DNA from: Micromonospora sediminicola
GTDB lineage: Bacteria; Actinomycetota; Actinomycetes; Mycobacteriales; Micromonosporaceae
Direction of reading: 5' to 3'
NCBI RefSeq assembly: GCF_900089585.1
Contig: NZ_FLRH01000003.1
Span: 3,920,501-3,984,500, forward strand
DNA length: 64,000 nucleotides
Below the pieces are notes generated by a model. That model had not been told where the DNA came from and did no database searches. It was given only the letters and a program-made list of their open reading frames with translations. The position numbers and the translations under genes are program-made. Shown piece after piece: positions 26,475 to 36,109 of this stretch. Position 1 is the first letter of the stretch. Every line of letters begins with the position of its first letter.

Positions 26475-27298
26475 TCAGCCGCCCAGCGCGCGGTAGCGCC
26501 GCAGCGACAGCGGCAGGAACACGGCGATCAGGGCCAACGGCCAGAGCACCGCCAGCAGTGGGTGGTGCGCGGTCACCCACGAGTCGCCGCCCCAACCGGG
26601 GTTGCCGAACAGCTCGCGGGTGGCGCCCACGGTCGCCGACAACGGGTTCCACTCGGCGACCGCGCCGAGCCAGCCGGGCATGGTGGACGGCGCCACGAAC
26701 GCGCTGGACAGGAAGCCGAGCGGGAACTCCAGGGTCTGCACGGCGGTGACCGCGCCCGGCCCCTTCGTCACCAGCCCGAGGTAGATGCCCACCCAGGCCA
26801 GCGCGAAGCGCAGCAGCAGGATGAGCCCGAGCGCGGCGAGCGTGTCCCCGGGACCGCCGTGTGCCCGCCAGCCGACGGCCAGGCCGGCGAGCAGCATGAC
26901 CGCGAGGGTCACCACCGCGAACAGCATGTCGGCGGCGGCCCGCCCGACCAGCGGGGCCAGCCGGGACACCGGCATCGAGCGGAGCCGGTCGGTGACCCCG
27001 CGTTCGGCGTCGGCGGAGACCGCCACGGTGGTCTGGCTGATGCCGAACAGCATGGTCATGGCGAACATGCCGGGCAACAGGAACTCCCGGTAGTCGCCGC
27101 CGCCGGGCACCTGGAGCGCGCCGCCGAACAGGTAGGCGAACATCAGCAGGATGAGCACGTTGAAGGCCAGCGCGCCGAGCAGCGGGCCGGGGTCGCGGCG
27201 CCACTGCGCGAGGGCGCGCAGGGTCAGCGTCAGGCTGTCGCCGGCCAGGGACGGCCGTCCCGGGCGCAGGTCGCCGCCGGCGGGCAGGGTCGCGCTAC

Positions 27299-27302
<4 letters not shown>
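26475..27302 (-). CDS. ABC-2 type transporter permease (DrrB-like)
   Basis: A 275-residue membrane subunit of a drug-type exporter. Six hydrophobic segments begin at about residue 40 (LLGALAFNVLILLMFAYLFGGAL), and the family block RGVTDRLRSMPVSRLAPLVGR lies between helices 2 and 3. It pairs with the ATPase gene just upstream, whose stop overlaps this GTG by GTGA. The substrate is unknown; DrrAB homologues export anthracyclines, other drugs or lipids. Confidence 0.88.
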
Positions 27303-28279
<977 letters not shown>

Positions 28280-28303
28280 CGTGTGCCCCCTCCGTCGACA
28301 GCC

Positions 28304-28330
28304 GCACTAACGTACAACGTACGGTAGTGC
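28304..28330. promoter_or_regulatory. Large palindromic operator upstream of the DrrA-like gene
   Basis: Outer arms GCACTA (28304-28309) and TAGTGC (28325-28330), inner arms CGTAC (28311-28315) and GTACG (28319-28323), centre AAC. Only one symmetric pair mismatches. Length and layout suit a TetR-family dimer. On the minus strand TACGTT inside it (28314-28309) could be a -10 box. Confidence 0.65.
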
Positions 28331-28348
28331 GTCCGCCAGTGGTGCCGG

Positions 28349-28996
28349 TCACTCGACGACGCGGTGCTCCCAGGCCCACACCGCGATCTCGGTGCGGTTG
28401 CGCAGACCGAGCTTGGTCTGCACCGTCGACACGTGGCTCTTGACCGTGCTCAGCGAGATGAACAGCTCGGCGCCGATCTCCAGGTTGGTCCGCCCCCGGG
28501 CGATCTCCCGCACCACCTCCACCTCCCGGGCGGACAGCGCCGGCAGCCGCGCGTCGGGCTTCGGCGCCAGCGGGGCCAGGTGCCGCAGCAGCCGCACCGT
28601 CACCGACGGCGACACCAGCGCGTCGCCCTGGTGGGCGGCGCGGACCGCCTCGACCAGCAGCGCCGGACCGGCGTCCTTGAGCAGGAACCCGGCCGCGCCC
28701 CCGCGCAGCGCGCCGTAGACGTACTCGTCGAGGTCGAAGGTGGTCACCACGACCACCCGCAGCGGGTCGACCACGCCCGGCCCGGCCAGGGCCCGGGTCA
28801 CCTGGAGACCGTCCAGCCTGGGCATCCGGATGTCCACCAGGCACACGTCGGGACGTAGCCGGCGGGCCTGCGCGACCGCGTCCACGCCGTCGGCGGCCTC
28901 GGCGACCACGGCGATGTCCGGCTGGTCCTCCAGGATCAGCCGCAGCCCACCCCGGATCATCGCCTGGTCGTCGGCGAGCAGCACCCGGATGGTCAC
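28349..28996 (-). CDS. NarL/LuxR-family response regulator
   Basis: A 215-residue DNA-binding response regulator. The receiver has the acidic pair DD at residues 9-10, the phosphoacceptor Asp55 in CLVDIRMP, and the conserved Lys in GFLLKDAG. The C-terminal LuxR HTH (LSAREVEVVREIARGRTNLEIGAELFIS and STVKSHVSTV) is complete. GTG 28994-28996 overlaps the kinase stop as GTGA, so the pair is synthesised together. A divergent ABC exporter lies upstream of the kinase gene and is the most likely target. Confidence 0.92.
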   Translation of the reverse strand: MTIRVLLADDQAMIRGGLRLILEDQPDIAVVAEAADGVDAVAQARRLRPDVCLVDIRMPRLDGLQVTRALAGPGVVDPLRVVVVTTFDLDEYVYGALRGGAAGFLLKDAGPALLVEAVRAAHQGDALVSPSVTVRLLRHLAPLAPKPDARLPALSAREVEVVREIARGRTNLEIGAELFISLSTVKSHVSTVQTKLGLRNRTEIAVWAWEHRVVE

Positions 28997-30114
28997 GCGG
29001 ACCCCCCGTCGCGTGGCGGCAGGACGGCCCGCACCGACCATCCGCCGGCCGGGCCGGGGCCGGCGCGCAGCGTGCCGCCCAGCGCCTCGACCCGCTCCCG
29101 CATGCCGACCAGCCCGTAGCCGCCCCGGTGGGCCGCCGGCGCCGGCGGCCCGTCGTCGATCACCTCGACCACGACGCCGGCGGGCTCCTCGTCCACGGTG
29201 ACGGTCACCGTCCGCGCGTGCGGGGCGTGCCGGGCCACGTTCGTCAGGGCCTCCCGGACCACCCGGTAGACGCTGCTGGTGATCTCCGGCGGCCAGGACG
29301 GCTCCGGGTCGGGCAGGCGCAGCCGCACCGGCGGCCCCTGCCGGCGGAAGCGGTCGACCAGCGCCTCGACCCGCTCCGGCCCGGCCGAGGCGGGCGGTCC
29401 GTCCTCGGTGTCGCGCAGGAGCCCGACCAGGCGGCGCATGGCCCGCAGCGCCTCGCCGCCGGCGGACTCGATGCCGGCCAGCGACTCGGTCGCCCGCGCC
29501 GCGTCCCGCCGGGCGACCAGGTTGGCTGCCTGCGCCTGCACCACCATGCCGGTCACGTGGTGGGCCACCACGTCGTGCAGCTCCCGGGCCAGCTCCCGCC
29601 GTTCGTCCCGGCGCACCCGCTCGGCCGCGGCCCGGGCCCGCTCGTCCCGCAGCCGCGCCGCGAGCCCGGCGGCGACGCCGACGAGCCAAGCCAGCGAGTA
29701 CACCGCCACGACGCCGGACCCGCCCGCGCCGGGCCGCATCGCGAGCCACGCGCCGACGACCACGGCCAGCCCGGCCCCGGCGACCGCGGCGGCTGGCGCC
29801 GGCGCCAGCACGCGTACCGCCGTGCCGACCAGGACCGCCGACGCCAGCGCCAACGCCGGGCCGGGCTCGGTCGGCAGCTCGAACAGGCGGGCGACGGCGA
29901 CGGCCAGCCCGGTCACCGCCAGTCCGGCCGCCGCCGTCCACGCCGGCTGCCGGCGGCGGACCAGAGCCAGCGCGCCGACCACGACGGCGGCGGCGCCGCC
30001 GACGAGCCAGTACCGCAGGCCCCAACTCGCGGCGATCGCCACCGCCTGGACACCGATCGCCGCGACCAGCGCCACCGCGAGCCCCGTCGTGGCCGCCACC
30101 CGTCTCACACCCAT
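28993..30114 (-). CDS. Sensor histidine kinase (NarL-partner type)
   Basis: A 373-residue membrane kinase. About five hydrophobic segments fill residues 8-150. The HisKA_3 dimerisation helix carries the phosphoacceptor H180 in ARELHDVVAHHVTGMVVQ, and the HATPase domain ends the chain (DDGPPAPAAHRGGYGLVGMRERVEALGG). There is no large extracellular domain, so the signal is probably sensed within or near the membrane, as in cell-envelope stress kinases. The ATG at 30112-30114 is chosen because a TACCGT box ends 7 bases upstream; GTG 30123 would overlap that box. Confidence 0.88.
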   Translation of the reverse strand: MGVRRVAATTGLAVALVAAIGVQAVAIAASWGLRYWLVGGAAAVVVGALALVRRRQPAWTAAAGLAVTGLAVAVARLFELPTEPGPALALASAVLVGTAVRVLAPAPAAAVAGAGLAVVVGAWLAMRPGAGGSGVVAVYSLAWLVGVAAGLAARLRDERARAAAERVRRDERRELARELHDVVAHHVTGMVVQAQAANLVARRDAARATESLAGIESAGGEALRAMRRLVGLLRDTEDGPPASAGPERVEALVDRFRRQGPPVRLRLPDPEPSWPPEITSSVYRVVREALTNVARHAPHARTVTVTVDEEPAGVVVEVIDDGPPAPAAHRGGYGLVGMRERVEALGGTLRAGPGPAGGWSVRAVLPPRDGGSA

Positions 30115-30121
30115 GCCCAGC

Positions 30122-30127
30122 ACGGTA
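30122..30127 (-). promoter_or_regulatory. Leaderless -10 box of the histidine kinase operon
   Basis: TACCGT on the minus strand, 7 bases before the ATG at 30114. Confidence 0.4.
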
Positions 30128-30233
30128 GGAGATCGCCGGCCGCGACGAACCGGCCGAAAGGAGGGTCACCGGCGGGCCGGGACCCTGCTCCGGACCGATG
30201 CCGGCCGCCCCCGCCGTGCCCAGGATGAGCCGC

Positions 30234-31082
30234 ATGAACCCACCACCCGTCCTGCACGCCGAGCGGCTGACCAAACGGTACGGCCGCCGCACCGCGCTGG
30301 CCGACTGCGACCTGAGCGTCCCGCGCGGACACGTGGTCGGCCTGGTCGGCCCGAACGGCGCCGGCAAGTCCACCCTGCTGCAACTGGTCTGCGGCCTGAT
30401 CACGCCGACCTCGGGCACGCTGTCGGTGCTCGGCTCGCCGCCGGCGGCGGACGCCGCCCACCTGGCCCGGGTCGGCTTCGTCGCCCAGGACACCCCCGTG
30501 TACGCCTCCCTGACCGTCGCCGAGCACCTGCGGATGGGTGCCTGGCTTAACCCGTCCTGGGACGTCGCGCTGGCCCGCCGGCGGATCACCGAGGCCGGCC
30601 TGGACCCGGGGCAGAGGGCGGGCCGGCTCTCCGGCGGCCAGCGCGCGCAGCTCGCGCTGACGATCGCCGCCGCGAAACGCCCCGAGCTGGTCGTCCTCGA
30701 CGAGCCGGCCGCCGCGCTGGACCCGCTGGCGCGCCGCGACTTCCTGCGCGGTCTGGTCGACTTCGTGCGGGAACTCGGCGCCACCGCCGTGCTCTCCTCG
30801 CATCTGCTGGGTGACGTGGCGCAGGTCTGCGACCACCTGGTCGTGCTCTGCGACGGGCGGGTGCAGGTGGCCGGCCCGGTCACCGACCTGCTCGCCACGC
30901 ACCACCGGGTCGACGACCCCGCCGCCGCGCCCGCCGGGGCCGAGGTGGTCTGGGCCGAACCCGGCCGCGTCGTGGTCCGGGGCCCGGCGGTACGCGGCGG
31001 CGCGCCGGTGCCGTTGGAGGAGCTGGCTCTGGCGTACCTGTCCCGGGCCGCCCACCCGGCGGGCGCGGCGGTGACCCGATGA
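30234..31082 (+). CDS. ABC transporter ATP-binding protein
   Basis: A 282-residue ATPase with Walker A GPNGAGKST (39-47), signature RLSGGQRAQLALT and Walker B LVVLDEPAAALDPL. The NPPPVLHAERLTKRYG opening and the last 60 residues, with no extra domain, resemble BcrA/YtrB-type exporters. The ATG at 30234 is preceded by AGGA at 8 bases; earlier ATGs in frame are less well placed. Its stop overlaps the permease start by ATGA. It diverges from the two-component system, which probably controls it. Confidence 0.9.
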   Translation: MNPPPVLHAERLTKRYGRRTALADCDLSVPRGHVVGLVGPNGAGKSTLLQLVCGLITPTSGTLSVLGSPPAADAAHLARVGFVAQDTPVYASLTVAEHLRMGAWLNPSWDVALARRRITEAGLDPGQRAGRLSGGQRAQLALTIAAAKRPELVVLDEPAAALDPLARRDFLRGLVDFVRELGATAVLSSHLLGDVAQVCDHLVVLCDGRVQVAGPVTDLLATHHRVDDPAAAPAGAEVVWAEPGRVVVRGPAVRGGAPVPLEELALAYLSRAAHPAGAAVTR

Positions 31083-32050
31083 TCCGGTTCACGCTGCGCC
31101 AGTTCCGCCTGCCGGCCCTCGCCGGCCTGCTCCTGCTGGCCCTCGCCGGCGCCGGGCTGCTGCGCCTCGGCGCGGACGTCCGTGCCGTCCCCGACCCGGC
31201 CCGGCTACCCGACCGGTACGCCCAGACGATGCTCTTCCTCGCCGGCGGGTTCGCGCTGGTGCCGGCGCTGCTCGGCGCGTTCTGGGGCGCGCCGCTGGTC
31301 GCCCGTGAGCTGGAGGCCGGCACCCACCGGCTGGTGTGGAACCAGAGCGTGCCGCGCACCCGCTGGCTCACCGTCAAGCTGGTGGTCACCGGGCTGGCCG
31401 CCGCGCTCGTCGCCGGTGTGCTCAGTGCGGCCCTCACCTGGGCGGCCGCGCCGGTGGACCGGGTGGCCGGCGACCGGTTCAGCACCGTGCTGTTCGGCGC
31501 GCGCGGCCTCGCGCCGGTCGGGTACGCGGTGTTCGCCCTGGTCCTCGGCGCGGTCACCGGGCTGCTGCTGCGCCGCACCCTCCCGGCGATGGCGGTGGTG
31601 TTCCTGGTGGTCGTCGCCGTGCAGCTCGCGGTGCCGAACCTGCTGCGCCCGCACTACCTGCCGCCGGAGCGGGTCACTGTGCCGATGACCGCCGACGCGG
31701 TCAACCGGGCCCGGAACCTGGGCAGCATCACCGGCGGCCCGGTCGTCGGCGGGCTCGACGTGCCGGGGGCCTGGGTCACCGACATCAGCCCGCTGCGCAC
31801 CGCCGACGGGCGGCAGCTCTCCGACGCCGCGTTCGGGGCCTGCTTCCGCGACCCGCCCCGCACCGGCGCCACCGGCACGTTCGGCGACACCGCCGTGTGC
31901 CTCGGCGCGCTCGACCTGCACGTGGACCTGGCCTACCAGCCCAACCGGCGGTTCTGGCCGTTCCAGTGGATCGAGCTGGCGCTGCACCTCGGCGCGGCCG
32001 GCCTGCTGGCGGCGCTCGGCCGGTGGCAGGTGCGGCGACGCGCCGGCTGA
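31079..32050 (+). CDS. ABC exporter permease
   Basis: A 323-residue membrane protein, partner of the preceding ATPase. Hydrophobic segments occur near residues 12-27, 50-70, 95-120, 145-165, 170-190 and 295-312, with a large loop (about 195-290) between the last two that is expected outside the cell. LVARELEAGTHRLVWNQSVPRTRWL matches the ABC-2 permease block used by antibiotic- and lipid-exporters under two-component control. Substrate unknown. Confidence 0.82.
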   Translation: MIRFTLRQFRLPALAGLLLLALAGAGLLRLGADVRAVPDPARLPDRYAQTMLFLAGGFALVPALLGAFWGAPLVARELEAGTHRLVWNQSVPRTRWLTVKLVVTGLAAALVAGVLSAALTWAAAPVDRVAGDRFSTVLFGARGLAPVGYAVFALVLGAVTGLLLRRTLPAMAVVFLVVVAVQLAVPNLLRPHYLPPERVTVPMTADAVNRARNLGSITGGPVVGGLDVPGAWVTDISPLRTADGRQLSDAAFGACFRDPPRTGATGTFGDTAVCLGALDLHVDLAYQPNRRFWPFQWIELALHLGAAGLLAALGRWQVRRRAG

Positions 32051-32055
32051 GCGGA

Positions 32056-32085
32056 CGGTGCGGGCGCCGCGCGGCGCCCGCACCG
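32056..32085. terminator. Palindromic bidirectional terminator
   Basis: A perfect 30-base palindrome (arms 32056-32070 and 32071-32085) between the convergent ABC permease and hydrolase genes, seven bases before the hydrolase stop. The four or so central bases would form the loop. Confidence 0.7.
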
Positions 32086-32091
32086 CCGCGC

Positions 32092-32970
32092 CTACCGCTT
32101 CAGCAGCGCGCGCAACGCCGCGACGACCTCGTCCGGGGCCGACTCGGCCAGGAAGTGCCCGGCCGTGGTGGTGCGGTGCTCCAGGTCCGGCGCCCAGGCC
32201 CGCCACACCGCCTCGGCGTCGTAGCCGAGCGCCGCGCCCCAGTCCTGCTGGATCACGGTGACCGGCATGGTCAGCCGCCGACCGGCGTCCCGGTCCGCCC
32301 GGTCGTGCGCCACGTCGATCCCGGCCGAGGCCCGGTAGTCGGCCACGATCGAGTCGACCGCCTCGCGGGAGGCCCGCAGGTACTCGGCCCGCACGTCGGC
32401 CGGCATCGCCGCCGGGTCGCCGCCCCAGGCGTCGAGGAAGTGGCCGAAGAAGGCGTCCGCGCTGGCCGCGATCATCCGCTCGGGCAGGCCCGGCGGCTGG
32501 GCCATCAGGTAGAGGTGGAACGCGACCGACGCGGACGAGCCGTGCAGCACGTCCCACATGTCGAGGGTGGGCAGCACGTCCAGCGACACCAGGTGGGTGA
32601 CCGCGTCCGGGTGGTCCAGGCCGGCCCGCACCGCGACCAGGGCGCCCCGGTCGTGCCCCGCCAGCGCGAACCGGTCGTGGCCGAGCGCGCGGGCCAGGGC
32701 CACCACGTCGGCGGCCATGGTCCGCTTGGCGTACGTGTCCTCGCCGCGCGCGGCCGGCTTGTCGCTGGCGCCGTAGCCGCGCAGGTCCGGGCAGATCACG
32801 GTGTGCTCGGCGGCCAGGTCGGCGGCGACGTGCCGCCACATCAGGTGGGTCTGCGGGAAGCCGTGCAGCAGCACGACCGGGCTGCCGGAGCCGCCCACGG
32901 CGACGTTCAACGCCACGCCCTCGGCGACGGTGACGCGCTGGTAGTCGAATCCTGCGATTGCGGTGGTCAT
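32092..32970 (-). CDS. Alpha/beta hydrolase, haloacetate dehalogenase / epoxide hydrolase type
   Basis: A 292-residue cytoplasmic hydrolase. The oxyanion block HGFPQTHLMW is at residues 36-45. The nucleophile elbow reads GHDRG, with Asp107 instead of Ser, which points to fluoroacetate-dehalogenase or epoxide-hydrolase chemistry. The base is a His near residue 272 in TAGHFLAES. The residues of the halide pocket (HPDAVTHLVSLDVLPT) are also close to that subgroup. Its divergent neighbour is a BTAD regulator, across 100 bases. The physiological substrate is unknown. Confidence 0.85.
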   Translation of the reverse strand: MTTAIAGFDYQRVTVAEGVALNVAVGGSGSPVVLLHGFPQTHLMWRHVAADLAAEHTVICPDLRGYGASDKPAARGEDTYAKRTMAADVVALARALGHDRFALAGHDRGALVAVRAGLDHPDAVTHLVSLDVLPTLDMWDVLHGSSASVAFHLYLMAQPPGLPERMIAASADAFFGHFLDAWGGDPAAMPADVRAEYLRASREAVDSIVADYRASAGIDVAHDRADRDAGRRLTMPVTVIQQDWGAALGYDAEAVWRAWAPDLEHRTTTAGHFLAESAPDEVVAALRALLKR

Positions 32971-33017
32971 CTCGGTGCCTCTCTGCTTCGTCGTACCGGC
33001 CCAGCGTGGCGGCGCCG

Positions 33018-33035
33018 GATGAGCAACCGATGAGC
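33018..33035 (+). repeat. Heptamer direct repeat, candidate BTAD/SARP binding site
   Basis: GATGAGC at 33018-33024 and again at 33029-33035, 11 bases start to start, followed 4 bases later by TACGGT (33040-33045), a possible -10 box. Heptamer repeats at 11-base spacing next to a -10 are how SARP activators bind, and a BTAD regulator gene begins at 33071. Confidence 0.5.
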
Positions 33036-33070
33036 GCGGTACGGTGACCCGGGTCCGGAAGGGGGCGTCG

Positions 33071-35026
33071 GTGCAGGTCGGCTTCGGTGTGCTGGGGCCG
33101 GTGACGGCCTGGGACGACACCGGTGGACCGGTCGACCTGAAGGGTCCCCGCCACCGCGCCGTGCTGGCCCGGCTGGTCGTCGCCCGGGGCCGGGTGGTGC
33201 CGGTCGACCACCTCGTCGACGACCTGTGGGACGACCCGCCACCGGGCGCGGTGGGCGCGGTCCGCACGTTCGTGGCCGCGCTGCGCCGGGGCCTGGAGCC
33301 GCGGCGGGCGCCCCGCGAGCCGGCCCGGCTGCTGGTCACCGAGGGACCCGGGTACGCGCTGCGCGCCGCCCCCGACGCGGTGGACGCCTGGCGGTTCGAG
33401 GACACGGTGACCGCCGCCGCCGACGCGCTCCCCCGGACCGCGCTCGACCGCCTCGACGAGGCGCTGGGCTGGTGGCGCGGGCCCGGGTACGCCGACGTGG
33501 ACCGGCCGTGGGCGCGCGCCGAACGTTTCCGGCTGGACCAGGTGCGGCTGACCGCGGTGGAGCGGCGCGCCGAGGCGCTGCTGACGCTCGACCGGGCCGC
33601 CGACGCCGTACCGGACCTCGACGCGCACGTGGCCGAGCACCCGTGGCGGGAGGACGGCTGGCGGCTGCTGGCGCTGGCCCTCTACCGGGCCGGGCGGCAG
33701 GCCGACGCGCTGGCCGTGCTGCGCCGCGCCCGCGAGCTGCTGCGCGAGCAGCTCGGCCTCGATCCGGGGCCGCGCCTGCGCCGGTTGGAGACCGACCTGC
33801 TGCGCCAGGTCGACCCGGAGCCGGCCGGGCCCGCGCGGGTCTGGGCGGAGACCGCCGCCGCGTACGAGCGCAGCGTGGTGCCCGGCGCGCGGGCCCGGAT
33901 CGAGTCCACCGTCGGCCTGCTGCGCAGCCTCGCGGTGACCGGGGCGGGCGGCCTGGAGGCGGCCCGGGACCAGCGAGAGGCGGCCATCACCGCCGCCGAG
34001 CACCTGGGCGACCCGGAGTTCACCGCGCGGGTGATCGGCGGGTACGACGTGCCCGCGATCTGGACCCGGTCGGACGACCCGGAGCAGGCGGCGCGGGTGG
34101 TCGCGGCGGCCGAGCGGGCGCTGGCCGGCCTGGGCCCGGACGCGCCGGAGGCCACCCGGGCCCGGCTGCTCGCCACCGTGGCGGTCGAGTCGCGGGGTGG
34201 CGGGTCGGCGCGCGCGCCCGCGGCCGCCCGGGAGGCGGAGGCGATCGCCCGGCGCCTGGCCGACCCGGCCCTGCTGGCGCAGGCGCTCAACGGCGTGTTC
34301 ATGCAGACGTTCCACCGCGCCGGGCTGGCCGCCGAGCGGGACACGATCGGCGCGGAACTGGTCACGCTCGCCGCCCGGCACGGCCTGGCCACCGTGGAGA
34401 TTCTCGGGCACCTGATCCGGGTGCAGGCGCGCGGCGCGCTCGCCGACTTCACCACCGCCGACGCGCACGCCGACGCGGCGGACCGGCTCGCCGCCCGGCA
34501 CGAGAGCCCGCTCGTCGGCGTGTTCACGGGCGGCTACCGGGCCATGCGGACCGCCGCCACCGGCGCCGCGTACCCGGAGGCGGAGGCGGTGTACCGGTCG
34601 TGGGCGACCGCGCTGGCCGGCTGCGGAATGCCCGGCGTGGAACGGGGACTGCTGCCGCTGGCGCTGCTCTGTCTACGGGTGTGGCACGACCTGCCCGCCG
34701 ACGTCCCCGACGACACCGACTGGGGCCCGTACGCGCCGTGGGCCCGCCCGCTGGTGCTGCTCGCCGCCGGGCGGCGCGACGAGGCCGCCGGCGCGCTGCG
34801 CCGGACCCCGGAACCGCCCCGCGACCTGCTGCTGGAGGCGATGTGGTGCCTCTCCGGCCGGGCCGCCGTGACGCTCGGCGACCGGGACGTGATGCGGCGG
34901 GCCCGGGCCGCGCTCGCCCCGGCCGCGGGCGAGCTGGCCGGCGCCGGCAGCGGGATGCTCACCGTCGGACCGGTCGCCGCGCACCTGGACCGGCTCACCG
35001 CCGCCCTGTCGGAGGCGCCAGGGTGA
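33071..35026 (+). CDS. BTAD-domain (SARP-like) transcriptional regulator
   Basis: A 651-residue regulator. The OmpR-like winged helix occupies residues 1-95 (VLGPVTAWDDTGGPVDLKGPRHRAVLARL onward), the bacterial transcriptional activation domain about 100-245 (VERRAEALLTLDR... RARELLREQLGLDPGPRLRRLE). A C-terminal TPR-rich region of 400 residues lacks the NB-ARC P-loop of large SARPs. GTG 33071 follows GGAAGGGGG; a GTG at 33044 would overlap the putative -10. The divergent hydrolase gene may be its target. Its 3' end overlaps the convergent gene by 32 bases. Confidence 0.87.
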   Translation: MQVGFGVLGPVTAWDDTGGPVDLKGPRHRAVLARLVVARGRVVPVDHLVDDLWDDPPPGAVGAVRTFVAALRRGLEPRRAPREPARLLVTEGPGYALRAAPDAVDAWRFEDTVTAAADALPRTALDRLDEALGWWRGPGYADVDRPWARAERFRLDQVRLTAVERRAEALLTLDRAADAVPDLDAHVAEHPWREDGWRLLALALYRAGRQADALAVLRRARELLREQLGLDPGPRLRRLETDLLRQVDPEPAGPARVWAETAAAYERSVVPGARARIESTVGLLRSLAVTGAGGLEAARDQREAAITAAEHLGDPEFTARVIGGYDVPAIWTRSDDPEQAARVVAAAERALAGLGPDAPEATRARLLATVAVESRGGGSARAPAAAREAEAIARRLADPALLAQALNGVFMQTFHRAGLAAERDTIGAELVTLAARHGLATVEILGHLIRVQARGALADFTTADAHADAADRLAARHESPLVGVFTGGYRAMRTAATGAAYPEAEAVYRSWATALAGCGMPGVERGLLPLALLCLRVWHDLPADVPDDTDWGPYAPWARPLVLLAAGRRDEAAGALRRTPEPPRDLLLEAMWCLSGRAAVTLGDRDVMRRARAALAPAAGELAGAGSGMLTVGPVAAHLDRLTAALSEAPG

Positions 35027-35924
35027 CTCCGTCGACCCCTGTCCGCCGGGTCGCCGCGCCCGCCGGGCCCGAGGCCGGGCGCCGCCGGGGCGGGTCGTCC
35101 GGCCACCGCCACCAGATGCCGTAGGCGCAGTCGGGATCCGGTCGCCGCAGGGTCACCTCGTAGACGACCTTTCCCGTGGTGAGGTCGCCGCGGGGCTCGC
35201 AGGGCGTGCGGGCCACCTCCTGGCGACTGGAACCCGATCGGGTTCTCCGCCACACCACCTGCCACGCCTCGGCGGGCGCGTCCAGCCGGTCGAACTGCAC
35301 CCGCACGGACAGCCTCCGGACCCGCCGCTCCTCGCAGCTCTCCCGGTAGTAGGGCTTCATGGGCGCGTACACGTCCTCGAACACCTGCCTGATCCCGACG
35401 CTCACCCGACGACCCCGGGCGAGCGGGCCGAGCAGGTACAACCATCGGTAGACCCGCCCGTCCTCCTCAGCCACGGCGCCGTCGAGCAGGCGGTGCTCCG
35501 GGAACAGCGACGTCGCCTCCTCGACCACCCGGTTCTGTCCACTCCAGTGGGACCGGACGCCCACCAGACGGATCTGCCGGGTGGCCCGAACCCGTTGCCG
35601 CCGCGTGTAGGCGTAGCGGTGGTGATCCCGACCGTCGTCGCCCCTGACCCGGGTGACGACCAACGACCCGTCCAGTTCCTCGATCAGAAAGTCCGGCGGG
35701 CGGTAGACGCAGCGCACGTAGTAGGTCGCCACCGAGGCGGCGAACAGAAGCGCCGCGAGGACGGCGAGGGTCGCCGGTGGGAGGCGCAGCGCGACGAGCC
35801 ACGTCGTCCCGACGCCGTACACCGTCACGAGCGCCGTGCCGGCGAGGACGACGAGCTGGAGCAGGTCGGAACTCTGGCGGGCGAGGCGGGCGGGGGTGCT
35901 GTCCAGCAGTCTCCGCAGACTCAT
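34995..35924 (-). CDS. Membrane protein of unknown function
   Basis: A 309-residue protein I do not recognise. Two hydrophobic helices, about residues 22-45 and 50-68 (LAVLAALLFAASVATYYV), form a hairpin near the N-terminus. A soluble, Arg-rich, beta-predicted domain from about residue 75 onward contains RQIRLVGVRSHWSGQNRVV and RRLSVRVQFDRLDAPAEAWQVVW. Such topology suits a membrane-tethered effector-associated or regulatory domain, but no motif proves it. Its last 11 codons overlap the end of the convergent BTAD gene. Confidence 0.65.
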   Translation of the reverse strand: MSLRRLLDSTPARLARQSSDLLQLVVLAGTALVTVYGVGTTWLVALRLPPATLAVLAALLFAASVATYYVRCVYRPPDFLIEELDGSLVVTRVRGDDGRDHHRYAYTRRQRVRATRQIRLVGVRSHWSGQNRVVEEATSLFPEHRLLDGAVAEEDGRVYRWLYLLGPLARGRRVSVGIRQVFEDVYAPMKPYYRESCEERRVRRLSVRVQFDRLDAPAEAWQVVWRRTRSGSSRQEVARTPCEPRGDLTTGKVVYEVTLRRPDPDCAYGIWWRWPDDPPRRRPASGPAGAATRRTGVDGVTLAPPTGRR

Positions 35925-36097
35925 CGGTCCTCCCGGGCGCCACCTCGTCGGCGGGAAAGCCACCGACGGTCCGTCCAGTCCACACAATCGCAGGAGTCGA
36001 CGGGTGAGCCAGCGGTCACGGACGTCACTCAGCACTCACTCCGAGTGCCACCACCGCCCGTCGGCGCCGGCGGCACCCGGCCTTCCGGCAACGGCGC

Positions 36098-36103
36098 TAG
36101 GGT
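36098..36103 (+). promoter_or_regulatory. Leaderless -10 box of the PLP decarboxylase gene
   Basis: TAGGGT, 6 bases before the ATG at 36110. Confidence 0.45.
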
Positions 36104-36109
36104 GCGGCG

